This document shows, one piece after another, positions 46,861 to 54,652 of a stretch of 64,000 nt of DNA (the first letter of the stretch is position 1; each line of letters opens with the position of its first letter). The position numbers were made by a program, and so were the translations under genes. This DNA comes from Actinobacillus genomosp. 1 (GTDB lineage: Bacteria; Pseudomonadota; Gammaproteobacteria; Enterobacterales; Pasteurellaceae), in the NCBI RefSeq assembly GCF_029774175.1, contig NZ_CP103834.1, positions 878,501-942,500 of the forward strand. The letters run 5' to 3'. The notes below the pieces were generated by a model. The model searched no databases and was not told the origin of the DNA. It worked only from the letters and a program-made list of their open reading frames with translations.

Positions 46861-48606
46861 TTAAAAACTGTAGCCGATATTGAAACCGGCAACACCATCG
46901 GACGTTCTAAAACCTTCCGGTTTACGCATCGGTCTGCCCATAAATACATCGTAGCTAAACCCTTTTACACCACCTCGTAACCCGATTGCCGTTCCCATTA
47001 GATGATGCCCCAGTTGATTTTCCGTAGACCATCCGGATACTCGGCCACCGTCCACTGCCCAATAAAAAGCGTGGTTTGGGCTAAATTGCCAACTTAGCTC
47101 GTTTCGCCAGTTCCAGCCACGTTCACCTGAAAGGGAAAGCTCGCCGTCAAAACCTCGCACGGTATAACGCCCACCAATCGAAAAACGGTCTTGGGCAATC
47201 AGTGGCGTTTTATTCCATTGGGCATTCAAACTACTTTGCCATTGCCAAGATTGACTTCCCCATTGAAATGGTTTTGTTAAACTCAGACTTGCCGTAATAA
47301 TTTTAGGACGAGAGGTACCTTCGCCAAATAGCTCTTCCGGTGCAGATAACGCACCACGAGCCGCGGTTCCCCGTTTGAAATTTGCCGAAAGTTCCAGCGT
47401 GGCTGTCGGGAAATATTCTTTATGATTAAATCCAGCTTCCCAACCGGCCATTCGGCGTTTTTGCACCTCAATTTCCGCACCGTCAATATAGTTTTGCGAT
47501 TGGCGAGACCAGAGAGAGCCTGAAACAGCCGTTTTACGTTTCGCATCTCGATAGAGTAGATAAGAAAGCGTGAGTTTGTCCGTATCACTTTCGCCGGCGT
47601 AGATATAACTATTATCAAATGCCCCAAAGACTTCTTGATGATATCGGCTTTGATTATGGGAAAAGGCTAAATTCCAGTAACCGAGCGGCACGGAATAATA
47701 GAGCGTGAAATTTTTACTGGCTCGGCGACCACGGTCATCGCCTTTTTGTTTAATTGAGTGTGTGAAAGAGGTATAGAAAAGATCGTTTGCGGAGAAAATA
47801 TTATCGATGGAGAGTGTGCCGCTGGCTTGCCATTTTCCTGTTGAAGTCGAACCTGCATCATCCAGTCCTAAGTTTAGACGAAATGGAAAAGCTTGGTTAT
47901 AACTGATTTTTAAATCACTGTCGCCCACTTCCGCTTTATCACTTTCACTCGGCAAAATTTCAATATTTGCCTCGACGGTTGGCGCACGTTTTAAATTTTC
48001 AAGGGATTGCTCAATATCTCGGATGTTGAGTAAGTCACCCGAATCAAAGGTTAAAGCCGTAAGAGCATGTAAGCGCGTAAAACGAGGTACATTGCCACTG
48101 TCTGCCACAATCGTATTACGCACTTTACCCGGAATGACGGTTAAAACTAATTTTCCACCTCTCAAATCTTGCTCTTCAGTCACCACTCGAGTTGTCACAT
48201 AACCACGGCTTATAATTTCATTTTGAATTTGCTTCATCAAAACACCTAACCCCTCGCCACCAAAACAGTGCGGTAGAGTAAACTTTAATGTTTGAGCTGC
48301 GTTATCAAAAGCCCACTGGAATTGACTTTGTGGGGTGGAAGAACCGTAATCAGTTAGCGTGATTTGGTGGATTGGATAGCAGGGAGATTCAGTATGAGAG
48401 AGTAAAAGTGATTCAGAGGAAGATGTATCGAGACGAATATCGGGGTGATTCTGTAATTGTTCGGCTTGTGCCTGTTGATGCTGTTGCTGGCGTTGTTGTT
48501 GGGTGGCGTCGATGCCGCTTAATCTATTATCAAGCGTATTAGCGAAAGCGGTGGTTGCTAACGCTGAAGAAATGAAGCTTAAAATGAAGGTTTGATGGTA
48601 TCTCAT
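46861..48606 (-). CDS. cdiB: CdiB/ShlB-family outer-membrane transporter
   Basis: The 581-aa protein has a signal peptide (cut after about residue 22, TAFANT), two POTRA-type domains in residues 70-230, and a C-terminal 16-strand barrel ending in VAGFNIGYSF, with the terminal aromatic residue used by the Bam complex. It has the Omp85/TPS motifs SIGGRYTVRGFDG near 475. It exports CdiA across the outer membrane. It lies 45 bp before cdiA in one operon. Confidence 0.95.
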   Translation of the reverse strand: MRYHQTFILSFISSALATTAFANTLDNRLSGIDATQQQRQQQHQQAQAEQLQNHPDIRLDTSSSESLLLSHTESPCYPIHQITLTDYGSSTPQSQFQWAFDNAAQTLKFTLPHCFGGEGLGVLMKQIQNEIISRGYVTTRVVTEEQDLRGGKLVLTVIPGKVRNTIVADSGNVPRFTRLHALTALTFDSGDLLNIRDIEQSLENLKRAPTVEANIEILPSESDKAEVGDSDLKISYNQAFPFRLNLGLDDAGSTSTGKWQASGTLSIDNIFSANDLFYTSFTHSIKQKGDDRGRRASKNFTLYYSVPLGYWNLAFSHNQSRYHQEVFGAFDNSYIYAGESDTDKLTLSYLLYRDAKRKTAVSGSLWSRQSQNYIDGAEIEVQKRRMAGWEAGFNHKEYFPTATLELSANFKRGTAARGALSAPEELFGEGTSRPKIITASLSLTKPFQWGSQSWQWQSSLNAQWNKTPLIAQDRFSIGGRYTVRGFDGELSLSGERGWNWRNELSWQFSPNHAFYWAVDGGRVSGWSTENQLGHHLMGTAIGLRGGVKGFSYDVFMGRPMRKPEGFRTSDGVAGFNIGYSF

Positions 48607-48857
48607 AAGGTCAATAGAAGCTGTTATTCAGTTTGAAAGAGTGTATAAAATTCTTCACATTTTTGCAAATTTAAGTATAAAATATCAACAAATAAAAGTG
48701 TCAAAATAGAGTGTAAAAAACTATGAAAATTGCTGTTTATATTTACAAATTTATTTTTCAAATTTAAATGTTTTTAATAAATGATTGATTTAAAAGATGC
48801 TTTTTATTTACATTTTATAGACATATGTAAACAACCATTCTAAATTCTACATGTATA
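48607..48857. other. cdiB promoter region
   Basis: About 250 bp of AT-rich DNA precede cdiB and must hold the promoter of the cdiBA operon. I see no simple-sequence tract that would point to phase variation, and no clear operator. Confidence 0.45.
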
Positions 48858-48895
48858 AAAAATGCCGCCTGAACATTGCTCTCAGACGGCATTTT
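48858..48895 (-). terminator. Hairpin with Neisseria-type uptake sequence after the GIY-YIG gene
   Basis: AAATGCCGCCTGA pairs with TCAGACGGCATTT except for one mismatch. On the minus strand it reads into a T-rich end and touches the stop codon (48896). CTCAGACGGCAT is 11 of 12 bases of the inverse of the Neisseria uptake sequence ATGCCGTCTGAA. Confidence 0.75.
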
Positions 48896-49714
48896 TTAAT
48901 CCCAATGAAATACCACTTTCAAACCTGTTGCATCTGCAAAATTTTGAATGGCTTTACGTAGTCCTTTTGCTGATAAATTTATATACAGATAAATCCCCTC
49001 TTCAAGTTGAGTTGTATATTTCATCCCATTTGGTCTAAGACTTGGTTCACTCCCAATGCAATAGGAAGCTGTTGGCTTTCCATTTAAACAAAACTCTTCC
49101 ACTAAAGAACGATATTTCGGCTGTTTTAGTAAAAATAAAAAGAAATTTTTCTGATTATCTCGGTAACTTTTGCCTGAAATTTTATGTTTATTCAGTTCAA
49201 TATAGATCTGAGCAGTTTGGTTTTCTTCTTCCTCACTCGCATAACTTTCAAATATATTAATATGAGCAACTTCATCTAATATTTCTTGAGCAATATTCCA
49301 AACATTATCTGCCTTGATCTTACTTGTTTTTTCAATAAAAGAGGTATTACCCGAAGTGGCATTATCTAACGTTAAATCGGTTTTCTGAAAAGCTTCAATC
49401 AATTTCTTCTCAAGATAATCAGTTTGTGATTTATCTAAATGCCCGTCTTCTCGTCCAAAGAAAATAATCTTACTCCACCACTCTTTATTATCATTATGAG
49501 TGATTAGGCGATCATAAATTTTTCCGCTAGCTTGTCCAACATAACGCTGATTCTCACCTAATAAGATATAAATCCCTGCTCTATTCGCTTCTTCTAAATG
49601 CTTCAATACTTTTAAATCTTCACGATCCGCAATCGCTAAAAATACCGGCTCTTTTGTATAAACCGTGATGTTGTCTTTCGCTCTATCGCTAATAATAACG
49701 GTATGGGTAACCAT
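48896..49714 (-). CDS. GIY-YIG nuclease-family protein with DUF4357-like C terminus
   Basis: The 272-aa protein has a GIY-YIG-type core in residues 45-115: AGIYILLGENQRYVGQAS, then RLITHNDNKEWW, with E of the family further on (YLEKKLIEAF near 105). The C-terminal 80 residues look like the DUF4357 domain often joined to this nuclease type (PSLRPNGMKYTTQLEEGIYLYINLSAKG). Substrate unknown. It stands next to the cdi locus and is bounded by Neisseria-type hairpins. Confidence 0.85.
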   Translation of the reverse strand: MVTHTVIISDRAKDNITVYTKEPVFLAIADREDLKVLKHLEEANRAGIYILLGENQRYVGQASGKIYDRLITHNDNKEWWSKIIFFGREDGHLDKSQTDYLEKKLIEAFQKTDLTLDNATSGNTSFIEKTSKIKADNVWNIAQEILDEVAHINIFESYASEEEENQTAQIYIELNKHKISGKSYRDNQKNFFLFLLKQPKYRSLVEEFCLNGKPTASYCIGSEPSLRPNGMKYTTQLEEGIYLYINLSAKGLRKAIQNFADATGLKVVFHWD

Positions 49715-49791
49715 AAATTTTCCTTTTATCCTATAAAGTTTATAGCTCTTATTTTAGCCTAACTATTCCAAGAAAAACTCGCATAGGCTAA

Positions 49792-49929
49792 AAATTTGTG
49801 TCTAACAGCTTAGCAAGCGGTCAATTAAAACCTGAAATTGACAAAGTTTTTGCGTTTGGTGAAATGGCTGAAGCCAACTGTTATATGGAAAGTAATCAGC
49901 AAATTGGGAAAATTTTGGTGAGGTTGTAA
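49792..49929 (+). pseudogene. C-terminal fragment of a zinc-type quinone reductase/alcohol dehydrogenase
   Basis: An open frame of 45 codons reads KFVSNSLASGQLKPEIDKVF then AFGEMAEANCYMESNQQIGK and ends VRL. This is the tail of medium-chain dehydrogenase/reductase NADPH:quinone oxidoreductases. The frame is closed upstream by TAA at 49789-49791 and the rest of the gene is missing. It probably marks a former gene cut by the insertion of neighbouring DNA. A near-USS (GCAAGCGGTC, 49813-49822) lies within it. Confidence 0.7.
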
Positions 49930-49933
49930 GAAG

Positions 49934-49964
49934 AAATGCCGTCTGGAAGTTTCAGACGGCATTT
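49934..49964. terminator. Hairpin carrying an exact Neisseria uptake sequence
   Basis: AAATGCCGTCTG and CAGACGGCATTT form a perfect 12-bp stem with a 7-base loop. TTCAGACGGCAT (49951-49962) is the exact inverse of the Neisseria 12-mer ATGCCGTCTGAA. It lies between the quinone reductase tail and the zinc-ribbon gene, which converge. Confidence 0.88.
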
Positions 49965-49968
49965 AAAT

Positions 49969-50913
49969 TTAATCTTTTTCTAACTGCTCCTTAATATGTG
50001 AACAAGAAGAACATATTTCATCTAATTCATCTGTAGTATCCCCACAAATATAGCAAGTATGCTTTGCTTCATGACCACAAATCAAACAAACTCCCTCCTC
50101 ATATAGGTACGCTCCACCACATTCAGGACAATCCCATATAGGAATATTATCTCCATCTTTATAAGCATAATATATACGTGTTGAGAAATGTTCATCTATT
50201 GCTTTTTCTACTAGTTCCTCATAAGAAAATTCCATTTTACAAGATAAACATCTATAGCTACTTTCATTTGCATTTCCATCTTTTTCCAATGGAACTATGA
50301 ATTCAGAACCACAACAATGACATCTATAATTTTCTAATGCTAAAAATACTTCATCAGAAAAATAATCTAAGGCTTTTAATTTATCAAGTTGGTCTTTTCT
50401 GCTACGAGAATAAACATCATATTGTTGAAGTAATGTATTCCAAGCATCATCTCCTAACAGGTAAGCAGGATCTAATTCTAAATGATCTCTTATAAAATCA
50501 TTCAATAAAGGAAATGTAGATGATATTAAATCACTTATGACCTGTGGTTCAACGGAAGAATAATAATGTTCTAGATTATTACGTTCCATATTTAACTTAT
50601 CAAAATCAGACCAATTAACACTAATATCTAGATCTTTAAATCTATCCTTTATATCTTGGACATCTACCGTTTTTTTACCACTCCCAATCCAAGCCAATTC
50701 ACCATCAATAATTTTAGGTTTTATTTGTTTTTTTATAAGTATTTCATTAGATTCATCAGGACTTAATTGTAATAATTTATACTTAAATAATAGTAGAATA
50801 CCTGCATAAAAATTTCTAACTGATGAAATAATTCTACGACTGTCATTAGTTGACAATTTAAAATCTTCTAATCCTAGTTGAATTGAATCAATTGCATTTT
50901 TCAAAATTGGCAT
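49969..50913 (-). CDS. Zinc-ribbon protein of unknown function
   Basis: The 314-aa protein has a helical N-terminal domain (about 1-180, MPILKNAIDSIQLGLEDFKL) and a C-terminal half with several zinc ribbons: CHCCGSEF, CLSCKMEF, CPECGGAY, CLICGHEAKHTCYICGD and CSSCSH. No catalytic motif is seen. It lies 3 bp after the ATPase gene, so the two form an operon. The stop is close to the Neisseria-type hairpin. Confidence 0.82.
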   Translation of the reverse strand: MPILKNAIDSIQLGLEDFKLSTNDSRRIISSVRNFYAGILLLFKYKLLQLSPDESNEILIKKQIKPKIIDGELAWIGSGKKTVDVQDIKDRFKDLDISVNWSDFDKLNMERNNLEHYYSSVEPQVISDLISSTFPLLNDFIRDHLELDPAYLLGDDAWNTLLQQYDVYSRSRKDQLDKLKALDYFSDEVFLALENYRCHCCGSEFIVPLEKDGNANESSYRCLSCKMEFSYEELVEKAIDEHFSTRIYYAYKDGDNIPIWDCPECGGAYLYEEGVCLICGHEAKHTCYICGDTTDELDEICSSCSHIKEQLEKD

Positions 50914-50916
50914 ATT

Positions 50917-52212
50917 TTATCTCTTATATAATACTAAACCATACAACGGCACATTCCCCATCCAATCCTGCTCCCGATAATCCGCCATTGAAAACCTAAC
51001 CGCTTGTTCGGGTTGGAACTGTTCCACATACACTTTTAAACTTTTCGCTTTTAAATTTTCTTCAGCTTTGACTTCAATCGGGATTATGGCTTGTTTGCGT
51101 TGTACGACAAAATCAACTTCTGCTGTGCCTTTTTCGGTTGCCCAGTAGAACACAGGATTTTCTTGGGTAGCAATAAGCTGTTGTAGCACATATTGCTCGG
51201 TTAAAGCGCCTTTAAATTCGGTAAAAATACGGCTACCTTCAAGCAGAACGCTGACATCTAAATGGCTTTGAGCAGCAAGCAATCCTACGTCCAATACATA
51301 AAGTTTAAATGCTCCGTCTTGATAGGCGGAAAGCGGTAAATATGGCTTTTTAACACGTGGCACAGAATGCACTAAACCACTATCTTTCAGCCATTGCAAG
51401 GCGATTTCGTAATCTTTACTTCTTGCTCCTTTTTGCAGGTGCGAGTAGATAAACTTTTTGTTTTCTTTGGCAAGTTGTTCAGGAATTGAAGCCCAAATTG
51501 ACCGCACTTTTTGCACTGTCTGCCCATCTTTAATATATTTAGAAAAATCCTGTTCATACGCCATCAATAAATTGCGTTGCACTTGGCGGACTTCATCAAA
51601 GTTTTGCGTTTCAACAAAGACTTTCACGGCTTCAGGCATTCCACCCACAAAATAATATTGGCACAGCAAATCAATATAGCTCGTTTTCATCGCAGAAATA
51701 AGCGACCAATCTTTGAGTTCCAATAGTTGTACTAAATCTTGCTTACCAAGTGCGGTCAAAAACTCATGAAAATCCATCGGGTAAAGCGGTAGAAAATCCA
51801 CCTTGCCCACAGGAAAAGAAATCTGATGATGCAATGACACACCAAGTAACGATCCTGCCGCCACAATATAAAATTGCGGTGCATTTTCATAAAAATATTT
51901 GAGTGATGACAACGCTTGCGGAACTTCCTGTACCTCATCAAAAATAATCAGTGTATTTTCAGCTTGAATATCTACACCACTTTCAATTTTTAAACCAAGA
52001 ATCAAGCGGTTAATATCATAATCTCCCGAAAATAGCGTTTTCATTCGTGGATTATTATCGAAGTTAATGTACGCCACCTTTTCAAAAGATTGCTCACCAA
52101 AACGCTTCATCGCCCACGTTTTACCCACTTGTCTTGCGCCTTGAATAATCAAAGGCTTGCGAGTAGGCTTCTGTTTCCATTTTTCTAAGGATTGAATAAT
52201 TTTTCTTTGCAT
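50917..52212 (-). CDS. AAA-family ATPase with DUF4143 domain
   Basis: The 431-aa protein has Walker A IIQGARQVGKTWA near residue 24, Walker B TLIIFDEVQEVP near 88, and a C-terminal part with DFVVQRKQAIIPIEVKAEE near 370, a restriction-endonuclease-like fold. This AAA_14 plus DUF4143 architecture is widespread and mostly of unknown function. It is first in an operon with the zinc-ribbon gene. Three TTTTTCAAAxGAAAA-type palindromes lie just upstream. Confidence 0.88.
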   Translation of the reverse strand: MQRKIIQSLEKWKQKPTRKPLIIQGARQVGKTWAMKRFGEQSFEKVAYINFDNNPRMKTLFSGDYDINRLILGLKIESGVDIQAENTLIIFDEVQEVPQALSSLKYFYENAPQFYIVAAGSLLGVSLHHQISFPVGKVDFLPLYPMDFHEFLTALGKQDLVQLLELKDWSLISAMKTSYIDLLCQYYFVGGMPEAVKVFVETQNFDEVRQVQRNLLMAYEQDFSKYIKDGQTVQKVRSIWASIPEQLAKENKKFIYSHLQKGARSKDYEIALQWLKDSGLVHSVPRVKKPYLPLSAYQDGAFKLYVLDVGLLAAQSHLDVSVLLEGSRIFTEFKGALTEQYVLQQLIATQENPVFYWATEKGTAEVDFVVQRKQAIIPIEVKAEENLKAKSLKVYVEQFQPEQAVRFSMADYREQDWMGNVPLYGLVLYKR

Positions 52213-52262
52213 AATTTGCTCATTTTCTATTCTTTGGAAACTATTTTAAGGGCAATTCAACA

Positions 52263-52345
52263 TTTTTTCAAAGGAAAATTCTTAACAAGAATACATTTTT
52301 TCCAATGAAAAAATGTTAATTACACACACTTTTTCAAATGAAAAA
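52263..52345. promoter_or_regulatory. Three palindromic words upstream of the DUF4143 ATPase gene
   Basis: TTTTTTCAAAGGAAAA (52263-52278), TTTTTTCCAATGAAAAAA (52296-52313) and TTTTTCAAATGAAAAA (52330-52345) are near-copies of one palindrome at about 33-bp spacing. They look like operator sites in the promoter region. AT-richness raises the chance of coincidence. Confidence 0.4.
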
Positions 52346-52496
52346 TTAAAAATCTAATGAGCTAAATAAATAAGAAATTTACGTTTGCCATTTACTTTTA
52401 AAAGATCAAGTACATATTAAGAAGAAAGGAGAATATCTCTTCCTATGGATTCTGGAACAATCCTTCTGCGGTCTTTCTCCCGTAAACGCGAAATGG

Positions 52497-53384
52497 TTAA
52501 TCTTTACAGCATTTCTCTCTTTCTATTAAAAACCTCTCACAAAACCCTAAAAAGGTTTTCATGATTGCTGAGGGGTGGCGGTGGGCGGGATAGATGGCGT
52601 GGATAGGATAGGTTGATGTCGGATAGTCGGACATCAGTTCGACTAAGCCGAATTTCTCGGTGAGTTCTTGTGCCATATAGTCCGGTAATTGGCAGATAGC
52701 ATGCGCACTTTTGGCTTGGTGGGCGATAGCATACACATCATTAGAGGTAAAAATCGGTTCAATTTTGACCGCTTGTTCGCCTAGTTGTAATGTTGCACTT
52801 TTCTGTCCTGCTCTTGCCCAACAGGCAAATGGTAGTGCAGTCAAATCTTGCGGTGTTTTCGGCGTGCCGTATCGAGCAAGAAAATCAGGGTGAGCCACCA
52901 GCACAGCGTTTAAATCCATCATTTTGCGAGCAATAACATTTTCCGTATGCAAATCACCCATTCGAAACGCAATATCAATACCATCTTCTACCAAATCCAA
53001 TACGCGATCGGTCGCCTGACAATGCACTTTCACCTGCGGATATTCCGCCTGAAATTCAGCAATTGCCGCCCAAATCGGCTCACAGGCGGAAACAGTGGAA
53101 ATACGCAGATAACCACTCAACTCCTGCTGTTCACCAATAAAATCCTGTGTCGCTTGTGTTAAATTGTCTAAGCTCAAATAAACCTTTTCATACAGTTGCA
53201 AACCAAGTGCGGTCGGTTTCACCCCTGTTTTATAGCGGTCGAAAAGTTGGGTGGAAAGCGATTTTTCAAATTCCGCAATACGGCGACTAACCGTCGCAAC
53301 CGGGATTGCAAGTTGTTCCGCCGCTTTAGAAAAACTCTCTGCTTGATAAACTGCCACAAACAGTCTTAGATTATTTAAATCCAT
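52497..53384 (-). CDS. LysR-family transcriptional regulator
   Basis: The 295-aa protein has the LysR helix-turn-helix in residues 1-60 (MDLNNLRLFVAVYQAESFSKAAEQLAIPVATVSRRIAEFEKSL in part) and a periplasmic-binding-like effector domain afterwards (RISTVSACEPIWAA near 93). It is of the type that recognises one small ligand and controls a divergent gene. The divergent gene is a nitronate monooxygenase, so it probably regulates that. An exact USS lies within the gene at 52767-52776. Confidence 0.93.
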   Translation of the reverse strand: MDLNNLRLFVAVYQAESFSKAAEQLAIPVATVSRRIAEFEKSLSTQLFDRYKTGVKPTALGLQLYEKVYLSLDNLTQATQDFIGEQQELSGYLRISTVSACEPIWAAIAEFQAEYPQVKVHCQATDRVLDLVEDGIDIAFRMGDLHTENVIARKMMDLNAVLVAHPDFLARYGTPKTPQDLTALPFACWARAGQKSATLQLGEQAVKIEPIFTSNDVYAIAHQAKSAHAICQLPDYMAQELTEKFGLVELMSDYPTSTYPIHAIYPAHRHPSAIMKTFLGFCERFLIEREKCCKD

Positions 53385-53481
53385 TTTATCTTCTCATTTT
53401 TGAAAAAATTATTCTTATTTTAGATACTTCTCAATCAATTTTGCAAGATTATAATAAGTATATCTTTAACCAAATGATCAA

Positions 53482-53548
53482 CTTCAGCCCCAAAGGGGCT
53501 GAACTATGCGTAACCTAGTACGGCTTGCCGTGCTAGGCATAAAAAAGG
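53482..53548. repeat. Two hairpins ahead of the nitronate monooxygenase gene
   Basis: CAGCCCCAAAGGGGCTG forms a 7-bp stem, and CCTAGTACGGC TT GCCGTGCTAGG an 11-bp stem with one G-T pair. They lie in the leader of the plus-strand gene and could affect its mRNA. No riboswitch class is recognised. Confidence 0.45.
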
Positions 53549-53556
53549 ATAAAAAA

Positions 53557-54531
53557 ATGACCGCTTGTAACCATATTACTGAAATTTTAGGTATCAAATT
53601 TCCACTTGTGCAAGGCCCGATGGCGTGGATGACTGATGCAAAATTTGTTGCTGCTGTAAGCAATGCCGGAGGTTTGGGGATTTTAGGCCCGAATGCCGGC
53701 TTGCAGAAAGCGCCGAAAACGATGGAAGATTTGCTCCGTACTTTCCGTGAAGAAATCCGTAAAACCAAAGCATTAACCGATAAGCCATTCGGTGCACCGA
53801 TGATTTTATCCTACGACTTCAGTACGATTGATTTGTTAGTGGATTTATTAATTGAAGAACACGTACCGGTTGCATTAATCAACGGTATTGATGGCTATGA
53901 TTACAAGCCGATGATGAAAAAATTTAAAGCGGCAGGTATGAAAACAATCTTCCGTCCGCATACGCCGACAGTAGAAAACGCACGCTATGCGGAAGAAATC
54001 GGGGCGGATATTTTCGTTGCAACCGGTTTTGATGAAGGTGGCACTGTACCGAACCAAGTGATCGGAACATTCTCTATCGTGCCTCAAATGGTTGATGCGG
54101 TCAGTATTCCAGTAATGGCAGCAGGCGGTATTGCTGATGTACGAGGCGTACGAGCAAGTTTTGCACTCGGTGCGGAAGGCGTATTTGTCGGTTCCGTATT
54201 GTTAGCAACTGAGGAAAATCGTATGCATGAAAGCGTTAAGCAACTCGTTGTCGATAGCACGGCTCAAGATTTATTGTTATTCCGCACCCAACCGGCGTAT
54301 TACCGCTCGCTACCCACTCAGTTAGCACATAAATTGGTGGAAATGGATGAAAACGGTGCAACGCGAGATGAGCTTGCCAAAGCACAAACCGGTGGCTATG
54401 GAATGCGTCAAGGTATGTTACTTGGCGATTTTGAGAAAGGCTATATTTCGGTAGGTAACGGCATTACTTATATAAAATCGATTCGCTCTGTCAAGGATGT
54501 AGTGGAAGATTTAATGCAGGATTTTGTGTAA
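53557..54531 (+). CDS. Nitronate monooxygenase (2-nitropropane dioxygenase family)
   Basis: The 324-aa FMN enzyme oxidises alkyl nitronates, such as propionate 3-nitronate, removing toxic compounds. The N-terminal motif QGPMAWMTDAKFVAAVSNAG and GGLGILG near residue 35, ATGFDEGG near 150 and MAAGGIADVRGVRASFALGA near 187 are typical. I chose the ATG at 53557 because AAGGA precedes it; a longer frame from 53506 covers the hairpins. An exact USS overlaps codons 1-4. It is divergent from the LysR gene. Confidence 0.92.
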   Translation: MTACNHITEILGIKFPLVQGPMAWMTDAKFVAAVSNAGGLGILGPNAGLQKAPKTMEDLLRTFREEIRKTKALTDKPFGAPMILSYDFSTIDLLVDLLIEEHVPVALINGIDGYDYKPMMKKFKAAGMKTIFRPHTPTVENARYAEEIGADIFVATGFDEGGTVPNQVIGTFSIVPQMVDAVSIPVMAAGGIADVRGVRASFALGAEGVFVGSVLLATEENRMHESVKQLVVDSTAQDLLLFRTQPAYYRSLPTQLAHKLVEMDENGATRDELAKAQTGGYGMRQGMLLGDFEKGYISVGNGITYIKSIRSVKDVVEDLMQDFV

Positions 54532-54553
54532 ATAAATCTTTCTCCGATAACAA

Positions 54554-54581
54554 AAAAACCTAGCGACAATGCTAGGTTTTT
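54554..54581. terminator. Bidirectional terminator after the nitronate monooxygenase gene
   Basis: AAAAACCTAGC and GCTAGGTTTTT form an 11-bp stem with a 6-base loop, with A/T runs on both sides. It serves two convergent genes. Confidence 0.85.
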
Positions 54582-54652
54582 ATTCGTTTTCTTAGAGAGA
54601 TATTTAGTATAAGGAATCATTAATCATAAACATCATTCCTACGCTTTTTTAC

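Noticed and set aside
48607..48857. Simple-sequence tracts for phase variation of cdiB
   Set aside because: The region is AT-rich but has no uniform tract long enough to suggest slippage.
52447..52566. A 39-codon plus-strand frame starting MDSGTILLRSF
   Set aside because: It overlaps the end of the LysR gene in antisense and has no family match I can recognise; an AGGAG-like word upstream is not enough.
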